Part shown: positions 1 to 13,279 of the stretch, one piece after another
How positions within the stretch are numbered: the stretch's first letter is position 1
Layout of the letters: each line of letters starts with the position of its first letter
NCBI RefSeq assembly: GCF_001640805.2
Contig: NC_066838.1
Span: 14,221,632 to 14,285,631 of the forward strand
Length of the DNA: 64,000 nt
Direction of reading: 5' to 3'
Source: Lates calcarifer
Taxonomy: Eukaryota > Chordata > Actinopteri > Centropomidae
Made by a program: the position numbers and the translations under genes
Notes under the pieces: generated by a model
What the model was told of the DNA's origin: nothing
Databases searched by the model: none
What the model saw: the letters and a program-made list of their open reading frames with translations, nothing else

Positions 1-275
1 CATCCAAAGGGCACGAATGGGTCGGGGTCACTGAATGGTTTGATGAGTGTGAAAATGATGTGAATCATATGTAATCACCAGAACACCTATGGGATATTTT
101 GGACAGATATGTTAAACAGTGCTCACTATCTTTTGGAGGAATGGTGTTCATCCCTCCAGCAGAGTGACAGGGACTTGTAGAATCAATGCCAAGGTGTAAT
201 GAAGCTGTTCTGGTGGCTCATGGTGGCCCAAACCTTTACTAAGACACTTAATGTTGGTTTTTCCTTTAATTCATC
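1..275 (+). mobile_element. Tc1/mariner transposase relic (3' end), broken
   Basis: The plus strand encodes, with frame stops, fragments that match the C-terminal end of Tc1-like transposases: PEHLWDILDR (the NPxEHLW region near the last catalytic Asp) and further on ESMPRCNEAVLVAHGGP (the SMPRRxxAVLxAxGG end). In-frame stop codons and a deletion before PEHLW show that it is dead. The element continues to the left of the window. Assignment rests on remembered family motifs. Confidence 0.7.
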
Positions 276-339
276 ACCCATCTGTACATTAGCAGTATTT
301 CAATTAGCGTCAACTGAGGCTACTGTTAGCTGACATAGT

Positions 340-897
340 GCAGACAGCTCCAAACATTCATGGTTCCCAGAGGATGAAATCCTACTAACTTTGCTGAGCC
401 TCAGACTTTTCCTCTAGTACCACCACGAGGCTGACATTTTTGGCTTTTACTGAAATGTCTTGTCAGCTGTTGGACAGACTGGCACAAAACCTAGGAGACA
501 TTCATGGTTCCCAGATGATAAATCCAAATGACTCCTGTGATCCGAGGTTGACATTTGTGGTTTTGAGTGAAATGACTAAGATACCTTTGGATGGATTGCC
601 ATGAAATTAACAACACGCATTCAGGCCTATTGGTGACATTTCATTTAGTGCCACATACATGTCAAAATTACGAGTTGCCCTTTATTTATCGATTACCCAA
701 TACCAGCGAAACTGATGACTTCCTCATCAGACATTACCAGAGAATTCTAAACTAAGATGCTGGACATGGTATAAACATGATACCTGCTTGACATTAGCAT
801 GTTAGCATTGTCATTATTGGTAAGTTAGTGTGCCGACATTAGTGTTAAGCTCAAAACCTCACAGTGCTGCTAGCATGGCTGTAGGCTCTTAGTCTTA
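340..897 (-). repeat. Abundant teleost interspersed repeat (GTTAGCATG/CCATGAATGT family), reverse orientation
   Basis: This is an old copy of a repeat I know from many percomorph genomes. It has hallmark pieces read in reverse: acattcatggttcccaga, ttgacatttgtggttttgag, gatggattgccatgaa, gacattagcatgttagc and tgctagcatggctgtag. The first part is two tandem monomers, the phrase attcatggttcccaga recurring about 146 bp apart. A second copy in the opposite orientation lies at 26440-26690. Class assignment is uncertain. Confidence 0.7.
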
Positions 898-3800
898 TAA
901 CTAACCTAGCTCTTAAAACAGCCTGTTTCTGAGTCTTGTAACAAGAAAGTATTGACAGCTAATAAGCAAAATAAACAAATATATAGTGCACCATGTTCAT
1001 CCTTCTTTGCACTTGTGTCACACTTTTTCAGTCAGCACTACAAGCAGAGGAAGGTGTTCACTAATCCTATATATTTATCTTTACTGTTTGTATAATTATC
1101 TGTACTCCATACAGCAATTTTTGTTACATACCTTTTCTCTAGTCTGTGATACTGCTGACACATTAATGCTAACTTGTTTAATGAGGTAGTCTAGTTAAAG
1201 ATGTATAAGACCGCTTGCACATAATAAAAGGTTACACCATCAGACATGAAGGAATCTTCACCATTGCAATAAGAGTCAATGACCCTTATACTGATTGATT
1301 GACCAATTTCCTGACCTTATCATTTTGAGGCACAATGTTATTATTCCACCACCTGAAGAGACAAAAAAAGCCTCAGTGAAACCCAGTGCAATTTTAGTGA
1401 TAAAATACAGTGATCGCAGAGAGTTGTTTGCCAGGGTGTTGCTTGTTCTGATCTGTGCTTTGCTTTTTATTTATTTTTTTATTTGGGTTGAGAGGCATAC
1501 TTTTCATTTTGCATATCAAAGGCACAGTGTCTCATGTTCCGGATATAGTGAAATATTTACCTGTGATGCCTGGAAGACAGCGTCTCTTGATTCAGCTACT
1601 CTCTATCCACTGCTTCCTCAATATCTCTGTTTTGATCTCTCGCTCCCTTTGTCTTTTTCTCTCTGCATGGCCTCCATCTCTTTTTTTGTTGAAAAGGATA
1701 CTTTTAACAAGTGTGTCATCATCATGTTCATTATTTTACCCCTAACCCCTTTGTTGTGCACCCTTTGTAAGCCTGTGAAAATAATAATGATCTGTTGTTG
1801 AATTAGCATTGGATGTTTGTAGTTGTTCAAAGGATAAGGAGAGCAGCATGCGGTAGTGGCAGCCCTTGCTGTAGGCTGCATGGGAATATTTCATAGGGAC
1901 AGTGCCTGAAAAACTGAAAAGATTTTGATCAAACCAGACACATGCAGGTTTGTGCACATGCATGGACTAACAAGACACTTAACTTTCAACATTAAAACTT
2001 AACTCTAACCTTAGAATGTTAACCTTAAAGCTAAGGCCAATGTGCTAAGCATACAAACAATATGTTTGTGATTTTAAGTGCCAAAACCATCTCAATATAG
2101 TTTTACATCTCCTCTGAATGATGTATGCCCAGGCCAGCCACAGGTAAGGGATTGTACACAACTGTAGCTTGGTAAAACTCACAGTAAATGCAAATGGTAA
2201 TTGCCACAGCTGAGGAAAATTTCAAGCAGTCACTGCTGAAATAAGCCGAACAGACGGTAAAATCTGAACTGAAATGTTCTGGAATATCTGAAAAGAACAA
2301 ATTGCTGTGAAGAGGCCAGTCAGAAGCGTGAATCAGAACGATAAGGAATTCAGAACACTTCGTTGTTACCGTTAAGAACAAAACGCAGTGCTATAGTTCC
2401 TGAATTTACTCACAGTTGACCCATAATTTAAAAGTGAGTTGATATAAGCTGCAAATTGTGTTTTTAGTTTTGTCAACATCATAATCTTAGTTCCCACTCA
2501 TGCACACAACAGAATTTTAAGCTCTGTGACTGGATTTTTCTTGCAGAAATGCAGCTTGGGAAATGTATGCCTGTACCTTCCTCTAAATGAAAGAACTAGC
2601 TTTTTTCAAAGCCAGTTCTTAATCATCGATTGAACTGAGAAGATTTCTTGCCGGTCCAAGCCATAGAAGTGCTTCAACGTTGGACATTGTGGCTATGAGA
2701 AAAAGAATGGAATGGTTTCTTCAAGAACCAGTGGTACTTCGCCGCTCCATTTAAATTAAAAGTGAGTTGTATCTAACAGAAAAGCTTCTACAAACTGGTT
2801 GGTGTGCTACAGTCACAACAAACCTTAGCGAGATCCTGGTGTGATTGGGTTTTTGTTTCAATCTTCGCTCACACATGGGACACCTGACCATCCTGAGACA
2901 GGGCTTTCTCTCTGTAGAGGACCTTCCCTGAGCTCCTTTTCAGTCTTCCTGTTAAGATATAAATGGGAGCTTTTGCCAGTGAGTAATATGACTTTAATTT
3001 TTCATTTAAGGTGGAACATTGTGAGCCTTTAAAGTCCTTTTGTGATAAATAACTAAATATAAATTTCATTCGACACAAACACACGCAAACATCACTCCTG
3101 TATTCTGTATCCTGCACACGTCCCTCTTCCTATGGATTTGTGGACCCACACAGCTGCAGTTATAACTAACCTTGACTATACACAACTCAGACGTACAATA
3201 TGCACAACTACCTGCACACATGCACATTACTTTTTAACAGCCTCTTGTACTATACATCCATCATTCACTTCTTTTTTAACATTCTATTCTTTTTTGTGTC
3301 TCTTTTTCCTTCCTACATAATCACACCCACAGTGAGAGAAAATGTACTGCACAGTAGTGCCTGTTACACTTAGTAGTTTTTAACCTTAGAAGCACAATCA
3401 TTTAAGAGTCAGCACAACCAGCAGTTTATGTAATAGTGAGGTCTAGCTTTCAGCAGTAGACTGCATGGAAGGAAAAGTGAGACTGGCATTGGCAACACAG
3501 TCATACAGGTATAAATGAGGATACAAAGGCAGATAGTGCAAAGAGACTATATTTAAATCAGAGTGAGAGGCTTGATGGGACTGGGAATATGAGGTAGTTT
3601 CTTTGCAGTAAGTGGTCCAACAACAAAATCCCATTTTATCTGCATATGCAACCATTGCAACCATTTTTTCTGTAATTCTTTCTGTAATTCCAGCGGTACA
3701 GCTTCTTTCTCGAAACACTTGACAACTGACAAATGTTGCCTTTGAATTAAATGCTTGTTTTCGGCTCATTCCTTGTTCCTTCTTGCTTTTAGCAATTTTC

Positions 3801-4240
3801 CACAGAAGACAACCAGAAGTGCACCTGTTGCACACTTGTGTAGTTTTACTGAATGGGACCAAAGCGAGATCCACACCGGTGTTTGTGTTATTGCTGTACA
3901 TGCATTATGCACCGTCACTGTCTCAGGCAGCCTGAGACGGCTACGCTTTCTTTGGTTTTGAGCTAGCTTCCATGGTGTTCTTTTTCTTGTTGTGTGAATG
4001 CAGCATTCCCCACCGACAGTGACGCCACCCAGAAATAGAGGTGCAAAACAAAACGGAGATCACGCGAGGAGTGAGAGGAAGGGGGTGGCATATTGATTTA
4101 ACAGTGTTAACTAATGAGGAACAAGCACGGCTGATGAAAGATGTAAATGGCTTGTTGTTCAATTTGCCGACACGCTTTTTTCTTCCCCCCGCGCAGGTTT
4201 TATCCCCATCCTCCCACTGCAATCAACGGTCCGAGAGTGG
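898..4240. other. Gene-poor AT-rich sequence, nothing recognised
   Basis: There is no coding exon, RNA gene or recognisable repeat here beyond short T-rich runs. The two longest frames (1295-1801 plus and 3443-3901 minus) have no family resemblance. The first is driven by T-rich codons that read as hydrophobic residues. Confidence 0.6.
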
Positions 4241-5880
4241 CACGCATATTACACACACACACACGCAAAATGCAGTGAGAGTATGAATAATTTAGTGCTA
4301 ATGGAGAGATAAATAATCCCCTCATTTGCATCAGGGGTAATTGATTCAGGGGGAACAGTTTGCCCCCACCCACTGCCCACCAACCCCCCACCTCACACCT
4401 TCATCTGCTCTTCCTTCCCGTAGTCTTTCTCCTCATCATTCCCACATTCTGTCTATCCGCAGACTGTTTTCTCCCTGGGGCATTTGTGTGTTCCATTACT
4501 GCTCACCCTGCCCATGACAGCTACTATTAACCTTGGAGGTGTACGGGTGTTTGTGTGCGCGTGTTTTTTAAGTGTGTCTGCCCAAGAGTGAGCCAGGGCA
4601 AGAGAGAGACTGAGACACAGTGGTTGTGTGCGTGTGTGTGTACATATGCATTAGTTTGTCAGTGTTCATTTCTGTAGGTGCATGAGAGAGTGAGACAGGT
4701 GGATTAAAAGAGAGAGTAAGACAGCTCTCTTGGAGATATGTCTTTGCATATTTGTGTGTGTGTGTGCGTGTGTGCATGTGTAAACAAGTGGGACATATTA
4801 AAACAGCCGTAGGCAAAGGAATTGACTGTTGCTCTGCAAATAAGCAGAGGAGGTCATGGACAGCAGCTTTCGTATCCACAGACCCCATGCCATACTAAAT
4901 AACTCTCCATTCTACCATTTTCCCATCTTTCTCCCCCTCTGTTTCTCTCACACATACACGCCCATCATCCCTCTCTTTCCCACTTCTCATCAGATTTCTC
5001 TTTATTTTATTTATGTCTGTCTGTCAGTCTGTCTGTCTGTCTGTCTGTCTCCCACCCACTCCCACCTCTCCCCTCTCACTCTGTTCCACCTTCCACTTGG
5101 ACCAACTCCCCGTAATGAAACTCTAATGGTCTGCCATTCGTTTCCGCTCTTTGCTTAGTGAGGTGATGCAGCAAGGGCTAATGGTCCTATTTGTGTGTGT
5201 ATGTGTGTGTGTCCACTGTATCACAGATAGGGAGACAGTGGTATTATCAGCCTATGGGCCCTATAACATTTCATATGGTGCTGCAGTGGCCAGGTGCCCC
5301 CCATAACTCTAACTAATGTCTCAATACCATCCTATTTACTGCTGTGAGGTAGATGTAAGTTAAAGTGTGTGTGTTTGTGTTGGCAGGAGAGAGAGAGAGA
5401 GAGAGAGAATCCTTGGGGAGAGCAGATAGATGGAATAATGCATGTTTTGAATATTATTACTATGCAGTATCTGGATGGAATATTGGGAGGTATTCAAGCA
5501 CTGATGGGACTCGGTAATAGCAGCAGTGTCTGGGACTGGACACACACACACACACACACACACACATAAACACAATTTGTATGAGAAGCTGACAAGCATA
5601 AATGACTTAGATTAATGATGTTGCAAACATTGAGGAAATACAGGTGGTTCATTTTCTTCAAACTCCGTCTCTGTTTTCTCATTTGATGATTCATCTTCGT
5701 ACACCTTTACTGCCACGTACGTGTGTGTGTTCTTATGTGTGCGCCTGTATATGTGTAACCCATCACACTAGTTTTGATTATCAATGATAGGCAGTGTAAT
5801 GAGGTGCCATAAAATCAGATTAATTTGAAGCCAGGCGAGAAACCGATGCCAGATGCTCCCTGCCAGCTCTCCTCCACCCC

Positions 5881-5922
<42 letters not shown>

Positions 5923-5930
5923 TTCACACA
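4241..5930. repeat. Microsatellite-rich tract
   Basis: Simple repeats are clustered here: (AC)7 at 4251-4264, (TGTC)n at about 5014-5050, (GA)n at 5387-5408, (CA)n at 5541-5567 and compound (CT)n(CA)n at 5882-5921. All open frames across this tract are low-complexity artefacts such as CVCVCV and THTHTH. Confidence 0.9.
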
Positions 5931-7140
5931 CACACAAGGCATTGATGCTGAGAGCAGAGGTTGGGAGGATATGTGGTCCTTTGTCTCAGTACATCTCCAG
6001 TGTATATGCATATCTGCGTCAGCTCTTGTGAGAGTAAACACAACTCCATCTCTGTGACTAGATCAATACTTCCTCTGTCTGCACACATTCACACTCCCTC
6101 CCTGATTGTGTGGAGGAGGGAAGTAATGGCCCACCAACAAACTAATTTAAAAAAGGTAACATGTTTGTCAGGGTTCACAAGAGATTTGAGAGAGAGATTT
6201 TTATTTATTTATTTTTTTTAAACAAATTTTGAAATTAAAAGCCTTGATTTGTAATAGTTTGTTTCTCTGCTTGTTACATATTCTGCATGTGTTTAGAGGA
6301 AGGATATGAAAACACAGGGTTGGCTACTTTCTGTACTTGTTACGGCCTCGTTAGTGTTCTGCTCATGCATATCTTTGTAAACATCTCAAACAACTCGGTC
6401 CCCAAGGTGCAGAGAGGTAAGTGCTTGTAAACTGTATGATGGTAGCATGGGTACCAATTTTTCCTCTCCACTTTTCTTTCCATTTTCTGTGACTTTTTCT
6501 TGCAGGATTTGAGAAACTGGATGTTTTTCAGGTGCATGTTGTGTGCTGGAAAGTGTCAGGTTTAGAAGAAAAAAAAACCACACACACACCATGTTAACAT
6601 GCAAGCTCTGTTTCTGTGGTTTCTGGGGTAGCAGGTTGTTTTGTCGAGACCTTCCTTTACGAGTTCACAGCAAGGACCTGTTCTTCAAATGTTAATTTTC
6701 ATCTTCATTTTCATCACAGTTAGATAATGTATTTTGTTAATCTTGAAAATAATCATGAATAACAGTGTGCACTTATTTTGAAATAGAGGCAGTTTCTCCC
6801 GACCTTTGCTGCAGAAATGAACCAGGAAGAACAGCCAAAAAATTACAGCAGGAGAGGATCTCAAAAAGACAGCAAACACTGAAAAATACAAACTGTCAAA
6901 GAAAATGACTTTGGCTGCCTCAAGAGCTTGACAGGACAGAGTTTGATTGTGTGTGATTTACATGTTACTGTAATTTATGTTTCATTTTTACCAGAGAAGA
7001 GGCCTTCTCATTTTTTAATGCTATATCAGGAAAGTAAGAATGTAAGAGTGTTTCTTATGTTGAAAAAAGGGAGGTCATTGTATAATCAGTATTTTACAGT
7101 TTTACCTGATTCTTTTTCGTTGTATGTATTATCATATGGA

Positions 7141-7286
7141 GGAACCCCTAAATTTGGAAGGTTGGTGGTTTGATCCCTGGCTCTCCTGGTCTGCCTGTCG
7201 AAGTATCCTCAGGCAAGGCCCTGAAACCCAAATTACCACTGATGGCTATGTTGCATGAGTGAATGGGTGAATGTAACATGTAGTAG
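7141..7286 (+). repeat. tRNA-headed SINE fragment (body and partial head)
   Basis: The sequence includes gaaggttggtggtttgatcc (B-box-like region of a tRNA-derived head), then a ctcctgg...gtctgcctgtcgaag linker, then ccctgaaacccaaatt and gatggct...gtgaatgggtgaatgt. These match in order the copy at 47734-47985. The 3' part is cut where a gctgcatgattaatcg element begins. Confidence 0.65.
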
Positions 7287-7890
7287 TAGCTGCATGATTA
7301 ATCGTATTAAAATCGTGATCTGGATTCAGAGCTCTCATTTCTAAATGACAAAGATTCTGCTGCATTTTCATCAGAGACACCCGCTGCATCCAAACGAACG
7401 CTCCTATCTCCCTCAGCCAATGACAATGTGCCATTCAGAGCAGCAGAAACTCAAATAAACCTGGCGAGAGAAAGTGACAGTGGCTAATGACGTTGTGAGG
7501 CCAGACGTTGTGTTAGGACAAATAAAAACGACAAAATAAATTTAGAAGCGCTACTGGCATTGTGCTCGTGACAAAAAAAGATTAGCTAGTTAATTCTACC
7601 ATTTTCTCTTTTTCAATTCTTTCTCTCTTTCCCTCTCAACCAGGTAATCTGCAACTTTATAATATTTCAGCCGTGGTAGTAATATTCCCGCGTTGGGCCG
7701 CTGCTACAAAATGTATAAAGTGAAAACACAGCAGACAGACTCTGTCAGCAGGTTTTAACTCGTCTTATCACCGGTACTTTCTGCTTTAGATGTGCAGTTT
7801 CTCGTGGTGGGCATGCAGCTGTCAGCAGGCAGGTAGAACTCACCTGACACTGGACCAAATCAGAGCTAGTCACACTGCCTGCATCGCGCT
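7287..7890 (+). mobile_element. Degraded hAT-like element fragment
   Basis: The start, gctgcatgattaatcg followed by attaaaatcgtgatctgg, resembles the end of a widespread fish DNA transposon with a GCTGCACGATTAATCG terminus. It is inserted in the tail of the SINE just to its left. The interior (ccaatgac, tgacgttgtg, GC-richer 3' part) looks like the leader of such an element. No matching right terminal inverted repeat was found, so the right border is a guess. Confidence 0.35.
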
Positions 7891-8222
7891 GTCGTTCTGC
7901 CCTTTGTATTCATGAAGTATCTAACTCTAAAGTTAGTTTTGTGGTTTGGTCATTTTAAGACAAGATCTGGCTGTAAAGCTTACATCCTGTCACACTGTTG
8001 CTCCTGCAGTGCTCTGTGTGTGAATTCTGAGGCAGCTAAAAAAAGTGTAATGACTTGTCCACTGACATTCTGTGAGTCAGATCCGGGTACTCCTGACTAA
8101 TGTATCCAATAGTCGACATTTCAGAGGCAGCCTTAGAACCTTACACAGCTTATTACCATACCTGACAAGTTCCCATAGACACAAGGAAATTACAGACTCC
8201 ATCAACTACAAGTTAGCCAAAC

Positions 8223-8335
8223 ATTCAATTCAATTCATTTCAATTTTATTTACATAGCGCCATATATAGTTATATAGCTAGATATAGTCTCAAGGTACTT
8301 TTCATATACAGCAGATCTGGACTGTACTCTTTAAA
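8223..8335 (+). repeat. Fragment of the teleost TTTATTTATATAGCGCC repeat
   Basis: Nested caattcaatt motifs are followed by ttttatttacatagcgcc, then ctcaaggtacttttcatata and cagatctggactgtactctt. This order is the familiar start of a very common fish repeat. It breaks off about 110 bp in, before a compound tetranucleotide array. Confidence 0.6.
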
Positions 8336-8385
8336 ATATGGCCTGTCCTATATCAGGCACCATTATATTTTCTGTTCTGCTTCCT

Positions 8386-8458
8386 TCTATCTATCTATCA
8401 TATCTATCTATCTATCTGTCTGTCTGTCTGTCTGTCTGTCTGTTTCTCTGTCTGTCTG
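8386..8458. repeat. Compound tetranucleotide microsatellite (TCTA)n(TCTG)n
   Basis: About seven units of TCTA with one interruption run directly into about ten units of TCTG. It lies next to the interspersed repeat fragment on its left. Confidence 0.9.
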
Positions 8459-9292
8459 CACAGAGCTACTTCTTTCACTATGTATTTCTGTTTAGTTGGC
8501 TGTAAGTTCCTTTCAGTATTCAGCTCTGATATAGTATGGACTAAATGAAGGAAAAGGTCAATTGCTGTTGTCAAGTAAACCCTTATCTGGATTTATGACA
8601 ATAGTCTGGCAGAGAGAGGATATGCGAGGAGCAGAGGCCTCATTCTGCCCTCTGCATACACTGCTTCCTTGTCCAATTAACTACACACTTTAGCATGCTC
8701 ACATACACACTTGCACAGATATCCACCCATGCAATAGCACACTCTCGCACTCTCCCTCTCTCTCTCTTCTTTTTGTCTCTCTCCAATACACACATACACA
8801 ACCCTGTCTAATTAATGCAGGAACCTGCCGGCAACTGAGAGCTGACCTGAAAAGAACTCTCCTCTTTCCACTCTTCGCCTCTCTCTGTCTGCTCTCTTCC
8901 TTATCAAACTTTTTACCATTTTTTGAAATATAGGTTGACAGAAAGTGCAGCTGCTTGTAACCTCAGCCATCAAATCTAGATCTTGCGTAGCTACTGTGAG
9001 CCAGATATTAGCTGTCTCCTAAGTCAGTACTTAGTTCTTTTTTCCCTGCTGTTTTCATTGAACAGGAAGCTCATCTGCACCCATTAATGCTTGTATGCTT
9101 GCATGTGTGTGTGAGACTGTGTGTGCGTGTCTTTGAGTGAATGTGAATTTGTGTCTGTACTCCAGTAATTACTGCCGAGCATCCCTCTGCTAGCCCCAGC
9201 AGCCCCCCCACCCCCAAAACTACATTATTGAACTAGACATTTTTTTCCTTATATGGCCAAATACTCCTTCTTCATCTGGCTCTATTCTCCCT

Positions 9293-9306
9293 GTGTGTGT
9301 GTTTGT

Positions 9307-9364
<58 letters not shown>
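9293..9364. repeat. Long (GT)n microsatellite
   Basis: About 72 bp of GT with two early TTTG interruptions. Further GT runs follow at 9502-9520. The array has potential to form Z-DNA. Confidence 0.95.
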
Positions 9365-9368
<4 letters not shown>

Positions 9369-9599
9369 TTTATGTACATGTATGTGCATAACTTGTCAAT
9401 ATGTCCTTGCGTGTATAGATGTTTAACTTGAGGGTACTTTTAATAAGGGTTTTACGAAATATGTGCATGTGTCCTTGACTGTGTATACATTTGTGCACGT
9501 ACGTGTGTGTGTGTGTGTGTCTCAGCCATTTGATATTATTTAGATATTAGATCTAGATATTAGATTTTAGATATTATTCTCCTGCCATTATCTATCTGA

Positions 9600-9900
9600 T
9601 GATTCAAAGGGCAGAAGTTCTCCCTCACCTCCAGCTTGCACGGTAATGAAAAAGGCTCTGATTATGAAAATACCCCCCTCCCCCACTGCCACCAACACAC
9701 ATCGATAGCAAATGGGAGGGCTTTGATTTCTCTGTTCCCCTGCTCAGTTTGCCGTGCAGGCCGTGCAAGTGGCCTGGAGGTCTGGTTAAAGATAGAGATG
9801 GAGATGGCAAACACATCGAAATTAGATCAGGATGATTAGACGCCGCTCTCGACTTCCACAGCGTTATTGAAGAACTCCTTTGACTGACACTTTCACTCAC
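9600..9900. promoter_or_regulatory. Candidate conserved non-coding element
   Basis: This is a non-repetitive stretch with higher GC than its surroundings and many palindromic and homeodomain-like words (cggtaatga, gattatgaaaat, aaattagatcagg, ttattgaag). It is embedded between microsatellites. No protein match is visible in any frame. Conservation is inferred from texture only. Confidence 0.25.
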
Positions 9901-10679
9901 TTGAGTTGGGTGAGATGAAGATGGAAGTAAATGATTACAGAGCGGGCACTCCAGAGAGTCACAGGAAAAGAAAAGTGTGGAGAACAGAGAACAGAGAAAT
10001 CAAGGAAAGAGAGCCACTTACTACTGATGGTAATATGTGAGGGATGAAAGTTATGAATGCCATAGAGTTTAATTCAATTTTATCATCAGCTATGTACTGA
10101 CATACTGTATCAGACCCATTTTACTGTGCATACTTTAATAGGTTCTGTTCATACTGACATAGCATAGCATAATAAAAATAGTTACATCCATTTTTATGTC
10201 CCGTTGGTCTATTGTTCACTCAGTACATTAGTTTATCTTTAGATATCTTTATGTGTGCTTTTACTTTTGCTTTACTTTTTTCCCCACTCTTTCACTAGAA
10301 GTGTGGAGTTGCATTCGACGTAGCTTAACATCAGTGAGGAAACACAGTAAAGTGAAACAACAACTGAAAGCAAGAGCTTTATGAGAAAACATTATGGAAT
10401 ACACAACTTGTAGGGGGATTTTTTAAAATTCTTAAAAAACTGAATTTTTTTTACACAGTCTTAATGTTTTGAGGGTTGTTTCATGGTCTGGTGAGACTGT
10501 GTCCTTATCAGTCAAAAACATGGAAAAGAGAGCTCTGTCCATGGTGCTGAAACTCTGCTTCACAGTAGATGTTCGTGTTGGGGACTGAACTGCCTCTGCT
10601 TTCTCATAGTGTGTCTCCTTAGTTATTATCTGTAAGTGACTAAACAGGCTCTCCGTATGTAGTAGCCTTTTTTGACACA

Positions 10680-10990
10680 AGCCATGTCAGAGGACTCACA
10701 CATCACCTTATGTACAGCTGAAAGGTGTTATAAACATGGAACCACTTTGTATCTGAGAGCCATGTGCATGTTGCTGATGGCACTCACCCTTATGGACTGT
10801 GCACTGCTGGACAGAAATGTCCCGATGACTGACGACCAGAGAGGTAATTGGCTAATGGTGGAGAGAGCATTGCTTAATTACTTACTTCATTTGATGGGAT
10901 TGGAAGCAGCACCGAGGTGACATTTGGCTACATCTTGTCCATCCTCTTAGTCAATTAGCCAACCAAGTGGAAGGGAGTGAATGGGGATGC
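10680..10990. promoter_or_regulatory. Candidate regulatory block with inverted TTGGCTAAT motifs
   Basis: TTGGCTAAT at 10848-10856 recurs inverted as ATTAGCCAA at 10954-10962, and several TAATT/ATTA cores lie between them (gcttaattacttac). An 82-codon frame covers the left part (10672-10920), but it resembles no family I know. I prefer a non-coding reading. Confidence 0.25.
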
Positions 10991-11155
10991 AGAGAATGCA
11001 TTAGTCTGTGGAGCGATGGTAAACATCTTTTACCTGACTAGAAGATGAGTTTAATACTGCATATTTACGCCTGCGTGAACACATGTTGTCTCCCAAGTCT
11101 CTCACTCCCTTTTTTCACCTGAAAGTGTCCACTTCTCTTTCTCTTACACCCACAA

Positions 11156-11178
11156 ACACACACACACACACACACACT
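11156..11178. repeat. (CA)n microsatellite
   Basis: About 11 CA units. It is followed by gene-poor AT-rich DNA in which I see no other feature up to about 13.2 kb, apart from a (TTTA)n-like run near 12211-12241. Confidence 0.9.
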
Positions 11179-13279
11179 GTAATTTATGTAATCATCATAG
11201 CCTGTCTTTCCAGCAATCTGGGCAGCCTCCTGCAGCTAGAATAGAGATGGGACCCACTCAGTCAGTGAGAATTTGCCTTCATTATTATTATGGAGCTGTC
11301 TGGATAAGTGAAAGCGTATAGAGATAAAACCAAGCTGTGTATCTTTCTGCCACTTACACACTGACACATACACAGCTTATACTGTACAAGCACAAAAAAA
11401 CACAAATGCACCCTCACACACCCAGATATACACACACACTAGCACACACATAATGTAATAGCCTGTGGTTATATATCTCTCTTTGATGTGGACCCAGGGG
11501 ACATAGATTTATGATGCTTGTCTCCACAATCACTTTTGGATTCAAAACTCTACAGAAAAACACTGCATGTGTGTGGCACAGCGGGCAGATAGTCTGTATA
11601 TGTCCCCGTGTCATCGCATCAGAATGATAAATGCACATAACATACTCAACTATACGTAACAGAGATAGCTTCAGGAAGTACTGTATAAATACTTAATGAT
11701 GAATATACCAGTGACTAGCCAGAGATATTTGAACACTTTCTTCTTTCTAGTGTGGTTGCAGTGTTTTACAATCAATAACTGCAGCCTACTACTGTTGGAG
11801 AATCCGTTTAATGTGAGTTATTTCTTCAAAATCATACTCTAATTAAAACAACCCTGTCTACCCGAAATTACATTTACAGACACACACAGTGTTGCCTGTT
11901 TATTAAGTACTCTTATCTAAAAGTAATGCAGTCCAGCAATCTTGCAATAAATTCTTCCCTCAAGAAGTTTATAATGATCAGTTTTTATTAAAACAGTCTC
12001 ATAGAGGTGTTGATTTAACTGTATGATTAGTTTCTTCTAGCCTATTCTCACTGATGGAAATGTAGTGGACAAAAAATAGAGGCACCTGACAGTGTGGCGC
12101 AGTATACTTCAGGAAATTGCCATCTGAGAGCATATTACTAAATTATTTTCCCAATTACAGTGTGGTGCCAAATGTAATCGCTGCCTGGACTGTGTTCAGA
12201 GGCAGTTGTTTTATTTATTTATTTATTTTTATTTATTTTTTTTGAGTGAATGAAGCACTGCAAATATCTACTACAGGCAGTCGCAGTGAGGTGGTTGGGG
12301 TGGTAAGCAAAATCAGAATCTGAACTGGCCGTGCATGTCTAGGTCTACACATATACAGAATTTCACTGTGGTTTTTCATTGCTCTTAATGCACTTACTTA
12401 TACACACAGCTCCAAGGACAATTTTCAGATTTCATATAGAAAGAAATAGACATTTTTTAAAAAAATCTATCCTCTGAAAGCAGATAGGCAAACACAAATA
12501 TTTATCTTTTATGTACATAGAAAGAGGTTAAAAAATAGGTGCATGTACATATGAATGCATATGCAGCAAGCAGCAATGAACAAAATCTGCTATGTCTATA
12601 TAAAGTTAAACTGCTTTAGTAAGTTGTAAAAAATAATACAGTTGTCTGCGCAAAGTGCAGGACTGTAAGACCTTAGTGAAATATCATGGAATCTGTGAAG
12701 TTTAATAATGCTGTACTCATTGCATGTGGATATTATACTGCCAGATATTTTGGCAGAAAACAAATTAAATTCATTTTGACTGAACATTTTACTGATATGT
12801 CCAGTATCAACATTTTTGCAACTTGCCTGATACATTAATTAACTATATTTCCTCATTGTGTTGAAAAAAAAAAACAACATAATCTGGAATTCTGTTTCCT
12901 TTAAGACATGTTTCCTGTTGCATATTATCTGTATGTTAACATAGTTTCCAGAAGACAGCGTAGGATGAAATAGAGATACAGTAACTATACCATGTCATGA
13001 GCTTGAAAATGAGCCCTCCCCTTTGTTAATCACAGACACTGATTCTGGGCTGTATATTGATTCCCATAATACTATTGTAAACAGAGCAGCATTTGAAATA
13101 ATCCTCGACCCCACCACCACCACCCCACCTCAGCCCCACCAGCCTCACTCTAAGGGCTTAGAAAGAGGAGCCCTTGGGACAAATCTGGATTTAGTACCAA
13201 TGCTGCTGCCCCAGTAATATTACCAACACAGGAAGCACACGCTTGTCTCAATCACATTCATATGCAGAAGGATTTATTT

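Noticed and set aside
1295..1801. 168-codon plus-strand frame with a hydrophobic stretch
   Set aside because: The hydrophobic residues come from T-rich sequence. There is no family motif, no splice or promoter context, and overlapping frames are open for the same compositional reason.
3443..3901. 152-codon minus-strand frame
   Set aside because: No recognisable domain, no hydrophobic signal or codon pattern, and no nearby gene signals. The length is within chance for this amount of AT-rich sequence.
10672..10920. Small peptide-hormone-like ORF (82 codons)
   Set aside because: A leucine-rich stretch suggested a hormone precursor, but no cleavage site, cysteine pattern or known peptide core could be matched. 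The block looks regulatory.
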